Source: Segatella copri (GTDB lineage Bacteria; Bacteroidota; Bacteroidia; Bacteroidales; Bacteroidaceae). Taken from it: a stretch of 64,000 nucleotides of DNA. The notes beneath the pieces are model-generated. The model saw only the letters and a list, made by a program, of their open reading frames with translations. It did no database searches and was not told the origin of the DNA. The position numbers and the translations under genes are program-made. Where the stretch lies: assembly GCF_002224675.1 (NCBI RefSeq), contig NZ_NMPZ01000007.1:1-64000 (forward strand), in the 5' to 3' direction. Below are positions 8,826 through 18,244 of the stretch, one piece after another; within the stretch, counting starts at the first letter, position 1; every line of letters starts with the position of its first letter.

Positions 8826-9979
8826 TTTGCTATATTCTTAGGTTGATAAAAATGGTTTAAATCCTGAATTATTAGACGTTTTGCATTTTCAATACCATTT
8901 AGATTAAGTCTAAAATTCTTTTTAGGCTGAAAGCAGAACATCTTACTGAAGATTAAATCCTCCATTGATTCAAGAGATGTAATTTCTGTAATTGGATAAT
9001 ATTTCCCGAAATTTCTAATATTATGAACCTGTTCTTCTTCAACAGCAAAGTCCATGACTGAATAGGCAAATACGTTTTTGTCTTTTCCTTGCATAGATTC
9101 TACCAAAGAATTATAGCCTCCAGAACATATTACACAGTCTGCAGAAGCATGAAGCAAATATAAATCTTTCAGTTTTCTATGAATAGTTACATTCTTTTTA
9201 CTGTATATTTCTGTTTGACCATATGGCCATTGAAGTTGTGAATAATTACCTAGGATAATATCAATCTTCCAATCTGCGAATCTTTTGTCTTTAGCCAATT
9301 CAATACATTTCCTAGAGAACTCTTGACTTATTCTTCCTCCACCAGCCGAACATACCATCCATTTTTTTGTATGTCCTGCTAGATATGCAAAACGTGTTTC
9401 AATTATCTGTTTTGCTGACACCGGATACGTGACACAACCAATATATACAATCTTATTAAGAATTTCTGTAGGAAGCCATGAGTACACTTCTGCAGAAGTG
9501 ACTACTGGATCGCTAGCTAATAGTATCCTATGGTAGTACCTCTTGAGAATTGCAATGTTTCTTGTAGAGAATACATCCTCATGAGTAAGTCTATCCCCAC
9601 CTATATCACTTCTAAGTACAAAATATTTAAGGCAGTTATAGCCTGTAATTATTCTTGCGAGTTCGCAACGTTTCCCAAGAGGTAGATAATCCGTAACAAA
9701 CACATCTGGCATAAAATCCAGAATCAATTTTTCCAATATTTTTATTCTGATTCTGTTAGTTTGCTCATTGGTGTAACAGTTTGCTTCTCGTAACTCGCTG
9801 AAATTTGGAAGAAGATAGTATTGAATACCTTCTGGTATAATATCAGGCATAGCCTTATGCCCAGACACTACTATCACTTGGCATTCTTTGGATAGTCCCC
9901 ATGCGATCTTTATTAACCTCATAAGGTGTCCGAGTCCAGTACCGTCATATGCAAATAGCATTACCTTTTTCATATTCAT
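8822..9979 (-). CDS. MurG/MGT-like glycosyltransferase (GT-B fold)
   Basis: From the start at 9979 the protein has 385 residues. The N-terminus has the GT-B pattern MLFAYDGTGLGHLMRLIKIA, and the C-terminal donor site includes VCSAGGGRIS and ADCVICSGGYNSLVES. A longer frame to 10045 overlaps the upstream gene by 64 bases and lacks family similarity there, so ATG 9979, three bases from the upstream stop, is preferred (ATG 9973 is also possible). It pairs with a second MurG-like enzyme just upstream. Donor and acceptor are unknown. Confidence 0.82.
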   Translation of the reverse strand: MNMKKVMLFAYDGTGLGHLMRLIKIAWGLSKECQVIVVSGHKAMPDIIPEGIQYYLLPNFSELREANCYTNEQTNRIRIKILEKLILDFMPDVFVTDYLPLGKRCELARIITGYNCLKYFVLRSDIGGDRLTHEDVFSTRNIAILKRYYHRILLASDPVVTSAEVYSWLPTEILNKIVYIGCVTYPVSAKQIIETRFAYLAGHTKKWMVCSAGGGRISQEFSRKCIELAKDKRFADWKIDIILGNYSQLQWPYGQTEIYSKKNVTIHRKLKDLYLLHASADCVICSGGYNSLVESMQGKDKNVFAYSVMDFAVEEEQVHNIRNFGKYYPITEITSLESMEDLIFSKMFCFQPKKNFRLNLNGIENAKRLIIQDLNHFYQPKNIAK

Positions 9980-9981
9980 AA

Positions 9982-11031
9982 CTATAAATTCTGGATTTCT
10001 TGTATTGCTTGTTGATTTCCTGGAGCAAAAAAAACTCGTTGGCACTTAGTGCTCGCCGTTTCTTTGATTTGTTCAGCCAATTCTTTTGGCTGAATGCTGA
10101 GAGAAATCGGTTTGATATTGTGTACTTCTAAAGCGTCCAGATTTTGTTTCTGTTCTGCTTTTCTATATTGACAGCCAGACAGAAAGGATAATGCTGGTAT
10201 ACCCAAATATGCCAATTCGCTTAAAGTGTTCCTTCCAGATCTTGTAATAATGAGCCCTGCTTTTGAATAATACTCATGTATATCAAGTATTTTATCATGG
10301 AGTATAGTGTTTTTCCCATGCTTGAATTCATTGAGAGCATCATAAATATTCTTCGATGAGCAAACGATATGCATATTGTATTCTTTTAGATACTCAGATG
10401 CATCCATGCATAATTTAGCTATTTGAATAGTTGATTCAGAAAAGGAATATCCAACATTAACTGTACCTCCACCTAACAAGCAATATATATTGTTTGTACT
10501 ATTGATATTGACATCTAGTATTTCCTTTCTCAGAATAGTGTTCACAGATACTAATTTCTTATAGTTTCCGGTATTTGAAACACTTCTTAACCCATGAACT
10601 ATTGCCAAGTCGGAAAGAGAATACATTGCATTAAAATAGCGCATAGCATCCTGATCATTCTGTTCATTTTCTATGTCTGCAGGGTTTAGCAATGCTACAA
10701 TCTTTAGTTTAGGATATGAGATTTTTAATGCCTGGATTATCAATGGCTCACCATCTATTATTACAATGTCAGGTTGGAAGCTTCGTATTTTTTCATGAAT
10801 ATAAGCTCCAGTAACATTCGTGGGAAGTAACCCAATAGAGCAATAGTCCATTGGTACCACTTCATGCAGGTTTTCATATCCTTTTAGTTCAAGATAGCGA
10901 TTACCTTGGAGATAGGAAATAATTTCAATGCAACAGCCATACTCGTCCCTCAGCGTTTCAAGAAGTGAAACTCCGGAAACAACACGGCCTAATCCTGGAA
11001 ATCCTCTAAATATTCCCAATATTTTTTTCAT
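9982..11031 (-). CDS. MurG-like glycosyltransferase (GT28-type C-terminus)
   Basis: This 349-residue GT-B enzyme begins MKKILGIFRGFPGLGRVVSG. Its C-terminal domain has YCLLGGGTVNVGYS and the donor-site stretch AGLIITRSGRNTLSELAYLG, typical of GT28-like proteins. It overlaps the upstream fusion gene by 4 bp (ATGA), indicating translational coupling. The sugar donor cannot be read from the sequence. Confidence 0.83.
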   Translation of the reverse strand: MKKILGIFRGFPGLGRVVSGVSLLETLRDEYGCCIEIISYLQGNRYLELKGYENLHEVVPMDYCSIGLLPTNVTGAYIHEKIRSFQPDIVIIDGEPLIIQALKISYPKLKIVALLNPADIENEQNDQDAMRYFNAMYSLSDLAIVHGLRSVSNTGNYKKLVSVNTILRKEILDVNINSTNNIYCLLGGGTVNVGYSFSESTIQIAKLCMDASEYLKEYNMHIVCSSKNIYDALNEFKHGKNTILHDKILDIHEYYSKAGLIITRSGRNTLSELAYLGIPALSFLSGCQYRKAEQKQNLDALEVHNIKPISLSIQPKELAEQIKETASTKCQRVFFAPGNQQAIQEIQNL

Positions 11032-12782
11032 TGTTTTTTAAGCATTTTATAAATTTCCGTAATAGAATATCTCTTTAACTGATGTTTGTCAACAACCATT
11101 GATGTTCCACCTTGGTCAACTGTGAATGCGTACTTATAATATTTTTCAACACAGCGGCGAATAAATTTGTTATAAGCGCCATAAGGATAGGCATATGTAT
11201 CACAATATCCGACTATTTGATTCAAAGCTTTCTTTGATTCTAATAGCTCATATTCAATTTCTACATCACTTAGTTTGAGAAGATTTTTGTGGAAAACGCC
11301 ATGTGATGCCACCTCCCATCCTTCTTTTATAAGAAGGTTAATGGCGTTTATGTCAAGATGCTCTCGTAAGATTGCGTCCTTGTTATTCCAGGAATTATCC
11401 TTTCCGATGAGACCAGTGCAAACAAAGACAGTTGCTGTAAATCCCTGCTTCTTTAATATTTCTAGCGCATCATTAGTTAGGCTCTTATAGCCATCATCAA
11501 ATGTACATACAATCCACTTTTTTCTTTCTTCTTTACTCTTTGACAAATAGTCATGCATGGAACATATTCCATATCCCTTTTCTGCAATATATCCAACGAA
11601 ATCTCGAAAAACGTTTGTTGGAGTAGTTATACTATCATGAATGTCCCCCATAACATCATGAAGACCTACACACACAATGCTCTCGACTTCTATTTCATTT
11701 TTAGGAGTTTTGTTATACGACAACATCCCAAGCCACTTTTGTGCTATATATTCCTTGGCACAGTTACTTTTGATAACACCTATAGCTTCTTGATAACGCT
11801 CGGCCAAGTTTGGCATGCAACATAATGCTTTCAAATTGTTTGCCATAACGTCAGGAGTGAAATCCTCAAAAAAGAACTCGGCAAATTGCTCCTGTAGCGT
11901 TTCTGCTATAAATCCTGTTTTGCTACTGATAAACCCGGTTCCACACTGAAGGCTTTCACTGATAGCGTTGGGATGACCTTCACACACTGAAGCCTGAATG
12001 TAGAAATCCCATTCTTTCATGGTATCTTTTAAAATCTCACGTGGTTGATAACCTAGAAATCTTATATTATTTCCAAGATTATGTGCCTTGACTTCATTCT
12101 GGTAATTTTCAAGCAAGTCACTGTCTATTTCTCCAACTAAATCCAAACAGATGTCTGTTTCTGAAATTTCTCTAAACTTTTTAAGCATAAAGATAAGATT
12201 ACCTATGCCTTTTTTCTCATTCAAATGAGAGGCTGCTGTTCCTATGACAATCTTATCATTTAGGTTGTGAAAATTGATTTTCACATAATCACCTTCATAC
12301 TCATTTGGAATGATAATTGTTTTTCCATTTGCTTCAGGACAAAGACTTATAACATTACGAATCATTTCCTTTGAAAGGCATACAATCTTACTCGCCCTAG
12401 TTGTGGCTTCTCGAAGATACCAAGTGTCATCAATAGACCATTTTACAATATTTATGTCACTACCGCGAAGAGATAATATAAACCGTTTACCTAACTTCTC
12501 CGCAAGCATTGCACCGTAATACCCATTGAATCTTCCACCAAAAGCAATAACAACATCAGCATGTTTATATACTAAACTATCATGCTTGAGTTTGTATTCC
12601 TTTCGAATGCCATTCTCTGTATTCGGGTTCATCCCTCCTTTTACGGTATATATAGGATTTTCTGTGGAAGACAAAACTATCACATTATGTTCCTTCCTTA
12701 GAATATCCACAACTCGCTTGCAAGCTAATGCCATACCGCCTCCATCGAGTCCTATTTCTGATGTAACAATAAGTATGTTCAT
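11028..12782 (-). CDS. Fusion of a GT4 glycosyltransferase and a NodB-type polysaccharide deacetylase
   Basis: This is a single 584-residue chain. Residues ~1-360 are a GT-B glycosyltransferase of the GT4 type, with the donor-site EGHPNAISE (E268 and E276, the EX7E pair). Residues ~365-584 are a NodB-homology carbohydrate esterase with TFDDGY at 427-432 and the zinc motif SHGVFH (His494, His498), then YAYPYGAYN. The first half would add a hexosamine-type sugar and the second could remove an N- or O-acetyl group. No signal peptide is seen, so both would act in the cytoplasm, unusual for NodB domains in polysaccharide export. It overlaps both neighbours by 4 bp. Confidence 0.88.
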   Translation of the reverse strand: MNILIVTSEIGLDGGGMALACKRVVDILRKEHNVIVLSSTENPIYTVKGGMNPNTENGIRKEYKLKHDSLVYKHADVVIAFGGRFNGYYGAMLAEKLGKRFILSLRGSDINIVKWSIDDTWYLREATTRASKIVCLSKEMIRNVISLCPEANGKTIIIPNEYEGDYVKINFHNLNDKIVIGTAASHLNEKKGIGNLIFMLKKFREISETDICLDLVGEIDSDLLENYQNEVKAHNLGNNIRFLGYQPREILKDTMKEWDFYIQASVCEGHPNAISESLQCGTGFISSKTGFIAETLQEQFAEFFFEDFTPDVMANNLKALCCMPNLAERYQEAIGVIKSNCAKEYIAQKWLGMLSYNKTPKNEIEVESIVCVGLHDVMGDIHDSITTPTNVFRDFVGYIAEKGYGICSMHDYLSKSKEERKKWIVCTFDDGYKSLTNDALEILKKQGFTATVFVCTGLIGKDNSWNNKDAILREHLDINAINLLIKEGWEVASHGVFHKNLLKLSDVEIEYELLESKKALNQIVGYCDTYAYPYGAYNKFIRRCVEKYYKYAFTVDQGGTSMVVDKHQLKRYSITEIYKMLKKQ

Positions 12783-13414
12783 TTCTTTTCTATCAAATAT
12801 AATGTTTTACTTTTCTTATTTTGAGGATATTTATATGTCTGCCATGATTTAATTTGAAAGTTTGGAAACATTTCATCTACATCTTTATGGGACAAGCGAA
12901 GGTACTTTGGAAATACTTCATCTTCAATTGTATACGAACTATCTATAACTTCCATTATAAAGTATTGGGGATTACCAGCATATTTATAAAAATCCTTCAA
13001 TATTTTTTTATAGCCAACTTTACTATCTACAAGTTCATCGTACACACAATTAACCAATACAAGCACATCACATTCTATATGGCATTTCGCAGGATATTCT
13101 CCCAAAGAAACAATATTTTCTCTTCCAAACAAATCATTTAATCGACGTTTGGCATTTACTGCTAGTAATGGGTCTTTTTCATAAGATGAAACTCTTGAAA
13201 ATCCAAGTTGACAAAATATTGCAGTCACATCACCTTGTCCGCAGCCTATTTCAACTACTCTCTTATTAGAGGGTATTCTACTCATTATTTGATATGTAAT
13301 TTGCCAATATTTAGGGAATGGTGTAATACAATACTGCTCACTCCATGGAGAAACAATAAGATCATCTAGATGATCAAGATTGTATTTTTTTAGCAGTTCT
13401 TCAAGCTCTTCCAT
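12779..13414 (-). CDS. SAM-dependent methyltransferase (class I)
   Basis: From ATG 13414 the protein has 211 residues. The SAM-binding motif I is clear (RVVEIGCGQGDVTAI), followed by an acidic motif II (SSYEKDPLLAV) and VLVLVNCVYDE in the motif IV position. A longer frame to 13495 overlaps the radical SAM gene by more than 100 bases; the start at 13414 leaves a 25-bp overlap and fits the domain boundary better. The target is unknown, likely a sugar or an intermediate of the same operon. Confidence 0.82.
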   Translation of the reverse strand: MEELEELLKKYNLDHLDDLIVSPWSEQYCITPFPKYWQITYQIMSRIPSNKRVVEIGCGQGDVTAIFCQLGFSRVSSYEKDPLLAVNAKRRLNDLFGRENIVSLGEYPAKCHIECDVLVLVNCVYDELVDSKVGYKKILKDFYKYAGNPQYFIMEVIDSSYTIEDEVFPKYLRLSHKDVDEMFPNFQIKSWQTYKYPQNKKSKTLYLIEKK

Positions 13415-14268
13415 GCTTCTCTGAATTGTTGTTTGATACTTTCTTCTCCTTTTGACAAATCCAATATCTTTGTTCCAGAAGAACGCAGAATACATGGTTG
13501 CAGACTCATGTCTGGTAGTATTCTAATCTCTGAGTAATTTCGGCAGCTATCTATATCTTGAGTAAAACATGGTGAGTCGATGTAGAGTACAGAAGTTTGC
13601 TTATCTCCTTTTTTCAGCAGCCATCTAATAGCTCCAGTTCCTTTATCTATACAACTAACGACATATTCTTTAAGTATTGGAAATACAAATGTCTTAAAAT
13701 CCTTGCTTCCTGTGAGACCTATTTGTGGTAAAAGTTTGAGTGGAAGTTCTTCTTGAAGAGCAAATTCTACCATATCCCTAACATCTGCCTCAATATCATT
13801 TTGGATAACACAGTTTAATCCAACTTCCAATCCGGCATTACGAACCATTCGTATATTTGTTATGATTTTATCTATAAAACCATTACCAGTGCTTTGATGA
13901 AACTTCTTAGCTTTTGTATAGGGAAACTGGATGTTAAATTTTAAAGGAATATCCGCTAATTGCTGAACTTGTTCTTTAGTTATCAGAGACAGATTGGAGG
14001 CACAGCATACTTCCCATTCTGCATTTCTATATGCATATCTAATCATCTTAATGAGGTTTTTATCAAGGAAGGGTTCACCTCCACTAAAGCAAATTTCAGA
14101 AATTCCCTCATCCTTTACTGCATCTATGAGGATTTTGAATTTGTCAAAATCCATTGTTTTGATGGTTTTACGAGAAACCTGTCCTTCATTATGACAAAAA
14201 GGGCATCGATAGTTGCAGCTATTGGTGACCAATATTCTTAATTTATCCCAATATATTGTATTGCTCAT
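13390..14268 (-). CDS. Radical SAM enzyme, MoaA-like
   Basis: This protein has 292 residues, with the [4Fe-4S] cluster motif CNYRCPFC (Cys18, Cys22, Cys25) and a GGEP-type SAM-binding motif in ICFSGGEPFLDKNL. The C-terminal part has several cysteines (CFTQDIDSC, then SLQPC) that could hold an extra cluster, as in SPASM/twitch proteins. The reaction is not predictable. It is one of three different radical SAM proteins encoded side by side. It overlaps the next radical SAM gene by 4 bp. Confidence 0.88.
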   Translation of the reverse strand: MSNTIYWDKLRILVTNSCNYRCPFCHNEGQVSRKTIKTMDFDKFKILIDAVKDEGISEICFSGGEPFLDKNLIKMIRYAYRNAEWEVCCASNLSLITKEQVQQLADIPLKFNIQFPYTKAKKFHQSTGNGFIDKIITNIRMVRNAGLEVGLNCVIQNDIEADVRDMVEFALQEELPLKLLPQIGLTGSKDFKTFVFPILKEYVVSCIDKGTGAIRWLLKKGDKQTSVLYIDSPCFTQDIDSCRNYSEIRILPDMSLQPCILRSSGTKILDLSKGEESIKQQFREAWKSLKNC

Positions 14269-15380
14269 ATCAAATAAATCTTTGCGTTATAGTATTGCTC
14301 TAATACTTCCATCTTTTCACCTTTCAGGTCTCTTCCTTCTGAGTTGTACATTTCTTCAGGAAGGAACATAACGTCATTCCTCTTAGGATGGAATTGTTCT
14401 ATGATGTCGCCATGATTCAGAAGCCCTGCAACTGTAACAGAGCCACCATAGAGATGGTTCTTCACAAGGTTTGTTTGAACATTAGGGTAATCTTTGAATG
14501 CTTTAGTAAAATAATCATATCCAGAGACTGGACATATTAGATTAATAAATACATCCTTAGGTAATTGCGAAATAATTTTCTTCTGTCTTGCTATATGCTC
14601 TTCTGCCTCTATAAAATACTCATTATTTCCTCCTCTAAAACAGTCTTTCAATTCAGGCACAGTAAACACGACTTTAGGATAATTAACACTTAACCACTCA
14701 ATGCACTTTTCGTATCCATCAATGCTAGATTGTGACAACACTTTAAGTCGTTGTTGTGATGTAGAAGTATGCTCTATACGGCGAACCAGAATCTGCTTAG
14801 CTTTTTGGTCAATACCTAGGCTATAAAGCAGATCTAAATCTCTTTTTAATTCATCTATATTACCTGTGAACATTAATGTACATTTGTTAACAGGTCCATA
14901 TTTTAATAAGAACATAGTTCGCTCACGTGCTGACCTTGGTATAATGGCTTCTCTCTGCTCCTGCATCGTAATTAGAGACAAGTCAATTCCATAATTAGGG
15001 ATACTGTTCAAAAAATCCACTTTATCTTCATTTATATAGGCACCTGTTGTTACAGTTGTTATTTTCTTTTGGGGGAAATACTCTGATGCCATTTTTATGA
15101 ATTTATATATTTTGGGATGAAGGAATGGGTCTGTATGAGGTGCTACTAATACACCTGCTCCAAGACGAACATAATTTACCTTTGGATTGATATACTCAAA
15201 TCCTTTCAATAAATCATCTTCATCTATTTGCGGAATTCTCGGATAATGCCCTAGATATGAATCTGTATGAACTTTACAGAAAACACAACCAATACCGCAA
15301 TATTGACTACTAATTGGTATATTCCCGAATGTTGCTATTTCCATGGAAAAAGCTTCAAACTGCTCTTTATTTAATATCAT
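14265..15380 (-). CDS. Radical SAM enzyme
   Basis: This protein has 371 residues, with the cluster motif CGIGCVFC (Cys28, Cys32, Cys35). The following region (VRLGAGVLVAPHTDPFLHPK) fits the SAM-binding part of the barrel. It is distinct from its two radical SAM neighbours and has no obvious SPASM cysteines at its end. The gene starts 7 bp after the neighbouring radical SAM/SPASM gene ends. I do not recognise a characterised subfamily. Confidence 0.83.
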   Translation of the reverse strand: MILNKEQFEAFSMEIATFGNIPISSQYCGIGCVFCKVHTDSYLGHYPRIPQIDEDDLLKGFEYINPKVNYVRLGAGVLVAPHTDPFLHPKIYKFIKMASEYFPQKKITTVTTGAYINEDKVDFLNSIPNYGIDLSLITMQEQREAIIPRSARERTMFLLKYGPVNKCTLMFTGNIDELKRDLDLLYSLGIDQKAKQILVRRIEHTSTSQQRLKVLSQSSIDGYEKCIEWLSVNYPKVVFTVPELKDCFRGGNNEYFIEAEEHIARQKKIISQLPKDVFINLICPVSGYDYFTKAFKDYPNVQTNLVKNHLYGGSVTVAGLLNHGDIIEQFHPKRNDVMFLPEEMYNSEGRDLKGEKMEVLEQYYNAKIYLI

Positions 15381-15386
15381 AATAAT

Positions 15387-16223
15387 CTAATAAATATCAT
15401 AATCTTGGAAATCATTGCAACGAGCGCATATTGAGATACGTTTCCCATCAAGAAGAGATAATTTTATCTTTTCCATTTCCGAATTATTCCAACAATCTAA
15501 AAGATTATCAGTCATGACATTCCCAAAACAAGTATCATACAAAAAGTCATCGCAACATAGTAAAATATTTCCTGAGTACCCTATAGTAATCTTACGGAAT
15601 GGATAATTGCAAAAACCGAAGTCACCAGGATTAAACTCTTGCGGTATGTTACCGGCATAGTTTGGTAAAACCTCATCCGTTCTTCTTTTTTGAAAAGACA
15701 CCTTAGGATTGTTCCAATATGCAGAGTAGATAGGTTCAATATACTTTGACCATTTTTCAGGATATTTGTCCCTATCACCTCGATAATCATTGATGTTAAT
15801 ATTATCCAAACCAAGTTTGAAGAATTTGTCGAGTCTATCAACTGTTAATAAAGTACCATTTGTTGTCATGTCAAGAAAGAAACGAGGTGATTTTTGACGT
15901 GCATAAACAATCATGTCTTCCATCCTATCTTCTAATAATGGCTCGTTTGAAAGCATGAGTGCTATTCTTCCATTATAATTTATATCTGAGAGTTGATCTA
16001 TAATTTGTTTGTAGCACTCCCATGACATAATTTCTAAAGTCTTTTTATTGAAAGCATGCGGACAGAACTTACAATGATTATTACAATCTGTACGTGTTTC
16101 AATTAATACCTGCCGAAAGATAGGAAAACAACCATGCCTGTCATAGTATTCCTTGATTTTAGCAATATCTGAATCATGACGAATATTTGATCTTACTGAA
16201 TTATTATTTTTCTGTATAATCAT
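15387..16223 (-). CDS. Radical SAM/SPASM enzyme
   Basis: This protein has 278 residues, with the cluster motif CNNHCKFC (Cys47, Cys51, Cys54). A C-terminal SPASM-like region has cysteines in FGFCNYPF, ILLCCDDF, DTCFGNV, LLDCWNN and ISICARC. SPASM proteins often modify peptides or sugars using auxiliary clusters. No small precursor-peptide gene is found in this tightly packed operon, so a sugar or nucleotide-sugar substrate is more likely; this is inference. It overlaps the dehydrogenase gene by 4 bp. Confidence 0.87.
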   Translation of the reverse strand: MIIQKNNNSVRSNIRHDSDIAKIKEYYDRHGCFPIFRQVLIETRTDCNNHCKFCPHAFNKKTLEIMSWECYKQIIDQLSDINYNGRIALMLSNEPLLEDRMEDMIVYARQKSPRFFLDMTTNGTLLTVDRLDKFFKLGLDNININDYRGDRDKYPEKWSKYIEPIYSAYWNNPKVSFQKRRTDEVLPNYAGNIPQEFNPGDFGFCNYPFRKITIGYSGNILLCCDDFLYDTCFGNVMTDNLLDCWNNSEMEKIKLSLLDGKRISICARCNDFQDYDIY

Positions 16224-17427
16224 AATAATTGTTCAATTTTAAGAGTTAAATTTGAAATAGAATTATCTATATTCAGATTCTGAAAAGCATCATGGGGTAC
16301 AGCTTCCAAAATACCTATATAGTGACAATGTGTATACTCTTCCTTCGTGACCAAATGAATACCATACATTTTTTCTGCTGCATTTTTGTTTACTAAGGGA
16401 TCATATACGTCTACTTTATAACCTTGTATTTCAAGTTCTTTTACAATGTTTGCCACTTTTGTATTTCTAATATCTGTACTGTTCTTTTTATATGCGAACC
16501 CTATTATGAGAATTTTTTTGTTCTCTGTTGTCGCATCTAAGTCACGAACTCTTTTAAGAAACCGATCCACAACTTTTGAGACCTTATTTTCGTTGACTTT
16601 TCTTGCCATAGACACTAAAGGTAATGCCATTCCAATATCGCTTGCTTTTTGCAGTAAATAATATGGGTCTACACTAATACAATGTCCTCCGACAAGTCCA
16701 GGATAAACTTGTGAAAAATTCCATTTTGTTGCAGCTGCTGCAATAACATCATTTATATCAACACCAATTTGTGTGCAAAAATCAGAATATTCATTTGCAA
16801 AGGCGATAAGTATGTCTCGTTGCGTATTCTCCATCAATTTCGCAGCCTCTGCAATTTTTATGCTTGCAACTGTCTCTACCTTTAACCCTGGTATTGTTTT
16901 ATAAATATTTGCAATTTTTTTTTAGTTTGTTCATCACAACCTGCAACAATCTTTATGGTTTTTGTGAGTGTATGTTTCGAATCACCAACATTAACACGTT
17001 CAGGTGAATAACCATAGAAAAAGTCTTTCCCTGCTTGTAATTTTGTTTTAGCTTCTATCATTGGGATACAGTAATCCTCGGTCATTGTAGGATACACTGT
17101 AGATTCGAATATAATAATGTCATTTTCCTTAACTATATAGCCAAGCTTTAAACATACATCTGATAAACAAGTCAAATCAGGTCTGTCGTTTTTATCAATC
17201 GGAGTCGGTACTGTAACTATATAAACATTTGAGGATGCAATCTCGTTAATATTTGATGTTAAAAGTAATCGAATATCAGAGTTAACTAATTTCTGACGAA
17301 CTGTATTAATTCTTTCCTCTGAAATATCATATCCTCTTACTTCATTTTCCTTATTAATGCTAAAAGCTTCCAGTAATGGTAATCCTACATATCCGACTCC
17401 GATTATCGCAATTTTATGATCATACAT
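16220..17427 (-). pseudogene. UDP-N-acetylhexosamine (or UDP-hexose) 6-dehydrogenase, frameshifted at an A9 run
   Basis: Two frames together make one ~402-residue enzyme of the UDP-glucose/GDP-mannose dehydrogenase family. The first part (17427 down to 16882) begins MYDHKIAIIGVGYVG, the NAD fold. The second (to 16220) has the catalytic motif GGHCISVDPYY and the C-terminal UDP-binding part. The break is at nine A residues on the coding strand (16915-16923). With ten As the reading continues EQTKKKIANIYKTIPGLKVE, matching the family; with nine it stops after ~18 codons. It could be phase variation, slippage-rescued expression, a true mutation or a sequencing error. The enzyme would make a uronic acid precursor used with the TviC-like epimerase. 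Confidence 0.85.
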
Positions 17428-17445
17428 GTTTGTTGTGAGTTTATA

Positions 17446-18168
17446 TTATTTTGAAATAGACAAAGCAGATGTTGGAATGTATGCAGATGCAACTAAACAC
17501 CCTTCGAATATTTCCACGACTACTCTTTGTTGTCCTGCAATCCTTGCCACTCTACCACGAATATCTTTAAAATCTCCCTCAATAACAGAGACTATATCTC
17601 CTAATTTATACTGGATAATTTCTGTTGTGACAGGAATTATATATGGATTCTTTATGGATGTTAATTTTATGAAGTTAGCCATTGCTTCTTCACGGATTGT
17701 GAGCGGTGGATTGCAATCGGGATTGTCTTGACGATGGATTGTGTGGTCAAAGTAGTAGCTAAGTAAAGCTCTGCTTTCATTTGTCACAACCTTATTGTCG
17801 TGAATCACGGTTTCTACTTGTTCTGCTGTAGCATGAACAAAGAGAAATGAGGGGAGAAGAGGCTCTGTTATGATTCGCTTCTTACCTTGTTTTCTTACCT
17901 CTTTATATCGTAAAGGAACATAACATTCGAGTCCATTAGCTTCCACCAATGCTTTTGCCTTGATAATACGCCCATACGAAACACGCAGAACAAACCATTG
18001 CTTGTTTTCAAATGGCACATTCTCTACCGACACCCCACCTTTGTTCTTTGAGATGGAGGGCGTACAAGAGGTAAGTCTTGCACTTGGACACGATGAACCT
18101 GTGTCGGTAGGTTGCCCATTATACAATGAAGCATTAGCCGTTAAAGGCTGTTTGATTTTATCTTCCAA
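17446..18168 (-). CDS. UpxY-family transcription antiterminator (NusG-like)
   Basis: This protein has 240 residues. An NGN domain begins near residue 53 (NKQWFVLRVSYGRIIKAKAL) and a KOW-like segment lies near 190-225 (KLGDIVSVIEGDFKDIRGRV). About 50 residues of variable N-terminus precede it. UpxY proteins let RNA polymerase read through long capsule/exopolysaccharide operons in Bacteroidales and are usually the first gene. Here it is the first gene of the minus-strand glycan operon, 18 bp before the dehydrogenase. A -7 box TACCTTTG lies at 18237-18244 (complement). No inverted repeats flanking the promoter were found, so I see no sign of promoter inversion. Confidence 0.9.
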   Translation of the reverse strand: MEDKIKQPLTANASLYNGQPTDTGSSCPSARLTSCTPSISKNKGGVSVENVPFENKQWFVLRVSYGRIIKAKALVEANGLECYVPLRYKEVRKQGKKRIITEPLLPSFLFVHATAEQVETVIHDNKVVTNESRALLSYYFDHTIHRQDNPDCNPPLTIREEAMANFIKLTSIKNPYIIPVTTEIIQYKLGDIVSVIEGDFKDIRGRVARIAGQQRVVVEIFEGCLVASAYIPTSALSISK

Positions 18169-18236
18169 TGTTATATCCAGAGGTTAGATGAAAAACCGAA
18201 TGACTTTTCTTTTTAAGAATTGTCAAATATTGACCA

Positions 18237-18244
18237 CAAAGGTA
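18237..18244 (-). promoter_or_regulatory. -7 box for the UpxY-led glycan operon
   Basis: TACCTTTG on the minus strand fits TAnnTTTG perfectly and gives a predicted leader of about 60 bases before ATG 18168, where UpxY proteins are known to act on the 5' untranslated RNA. Confidence 0.6.
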
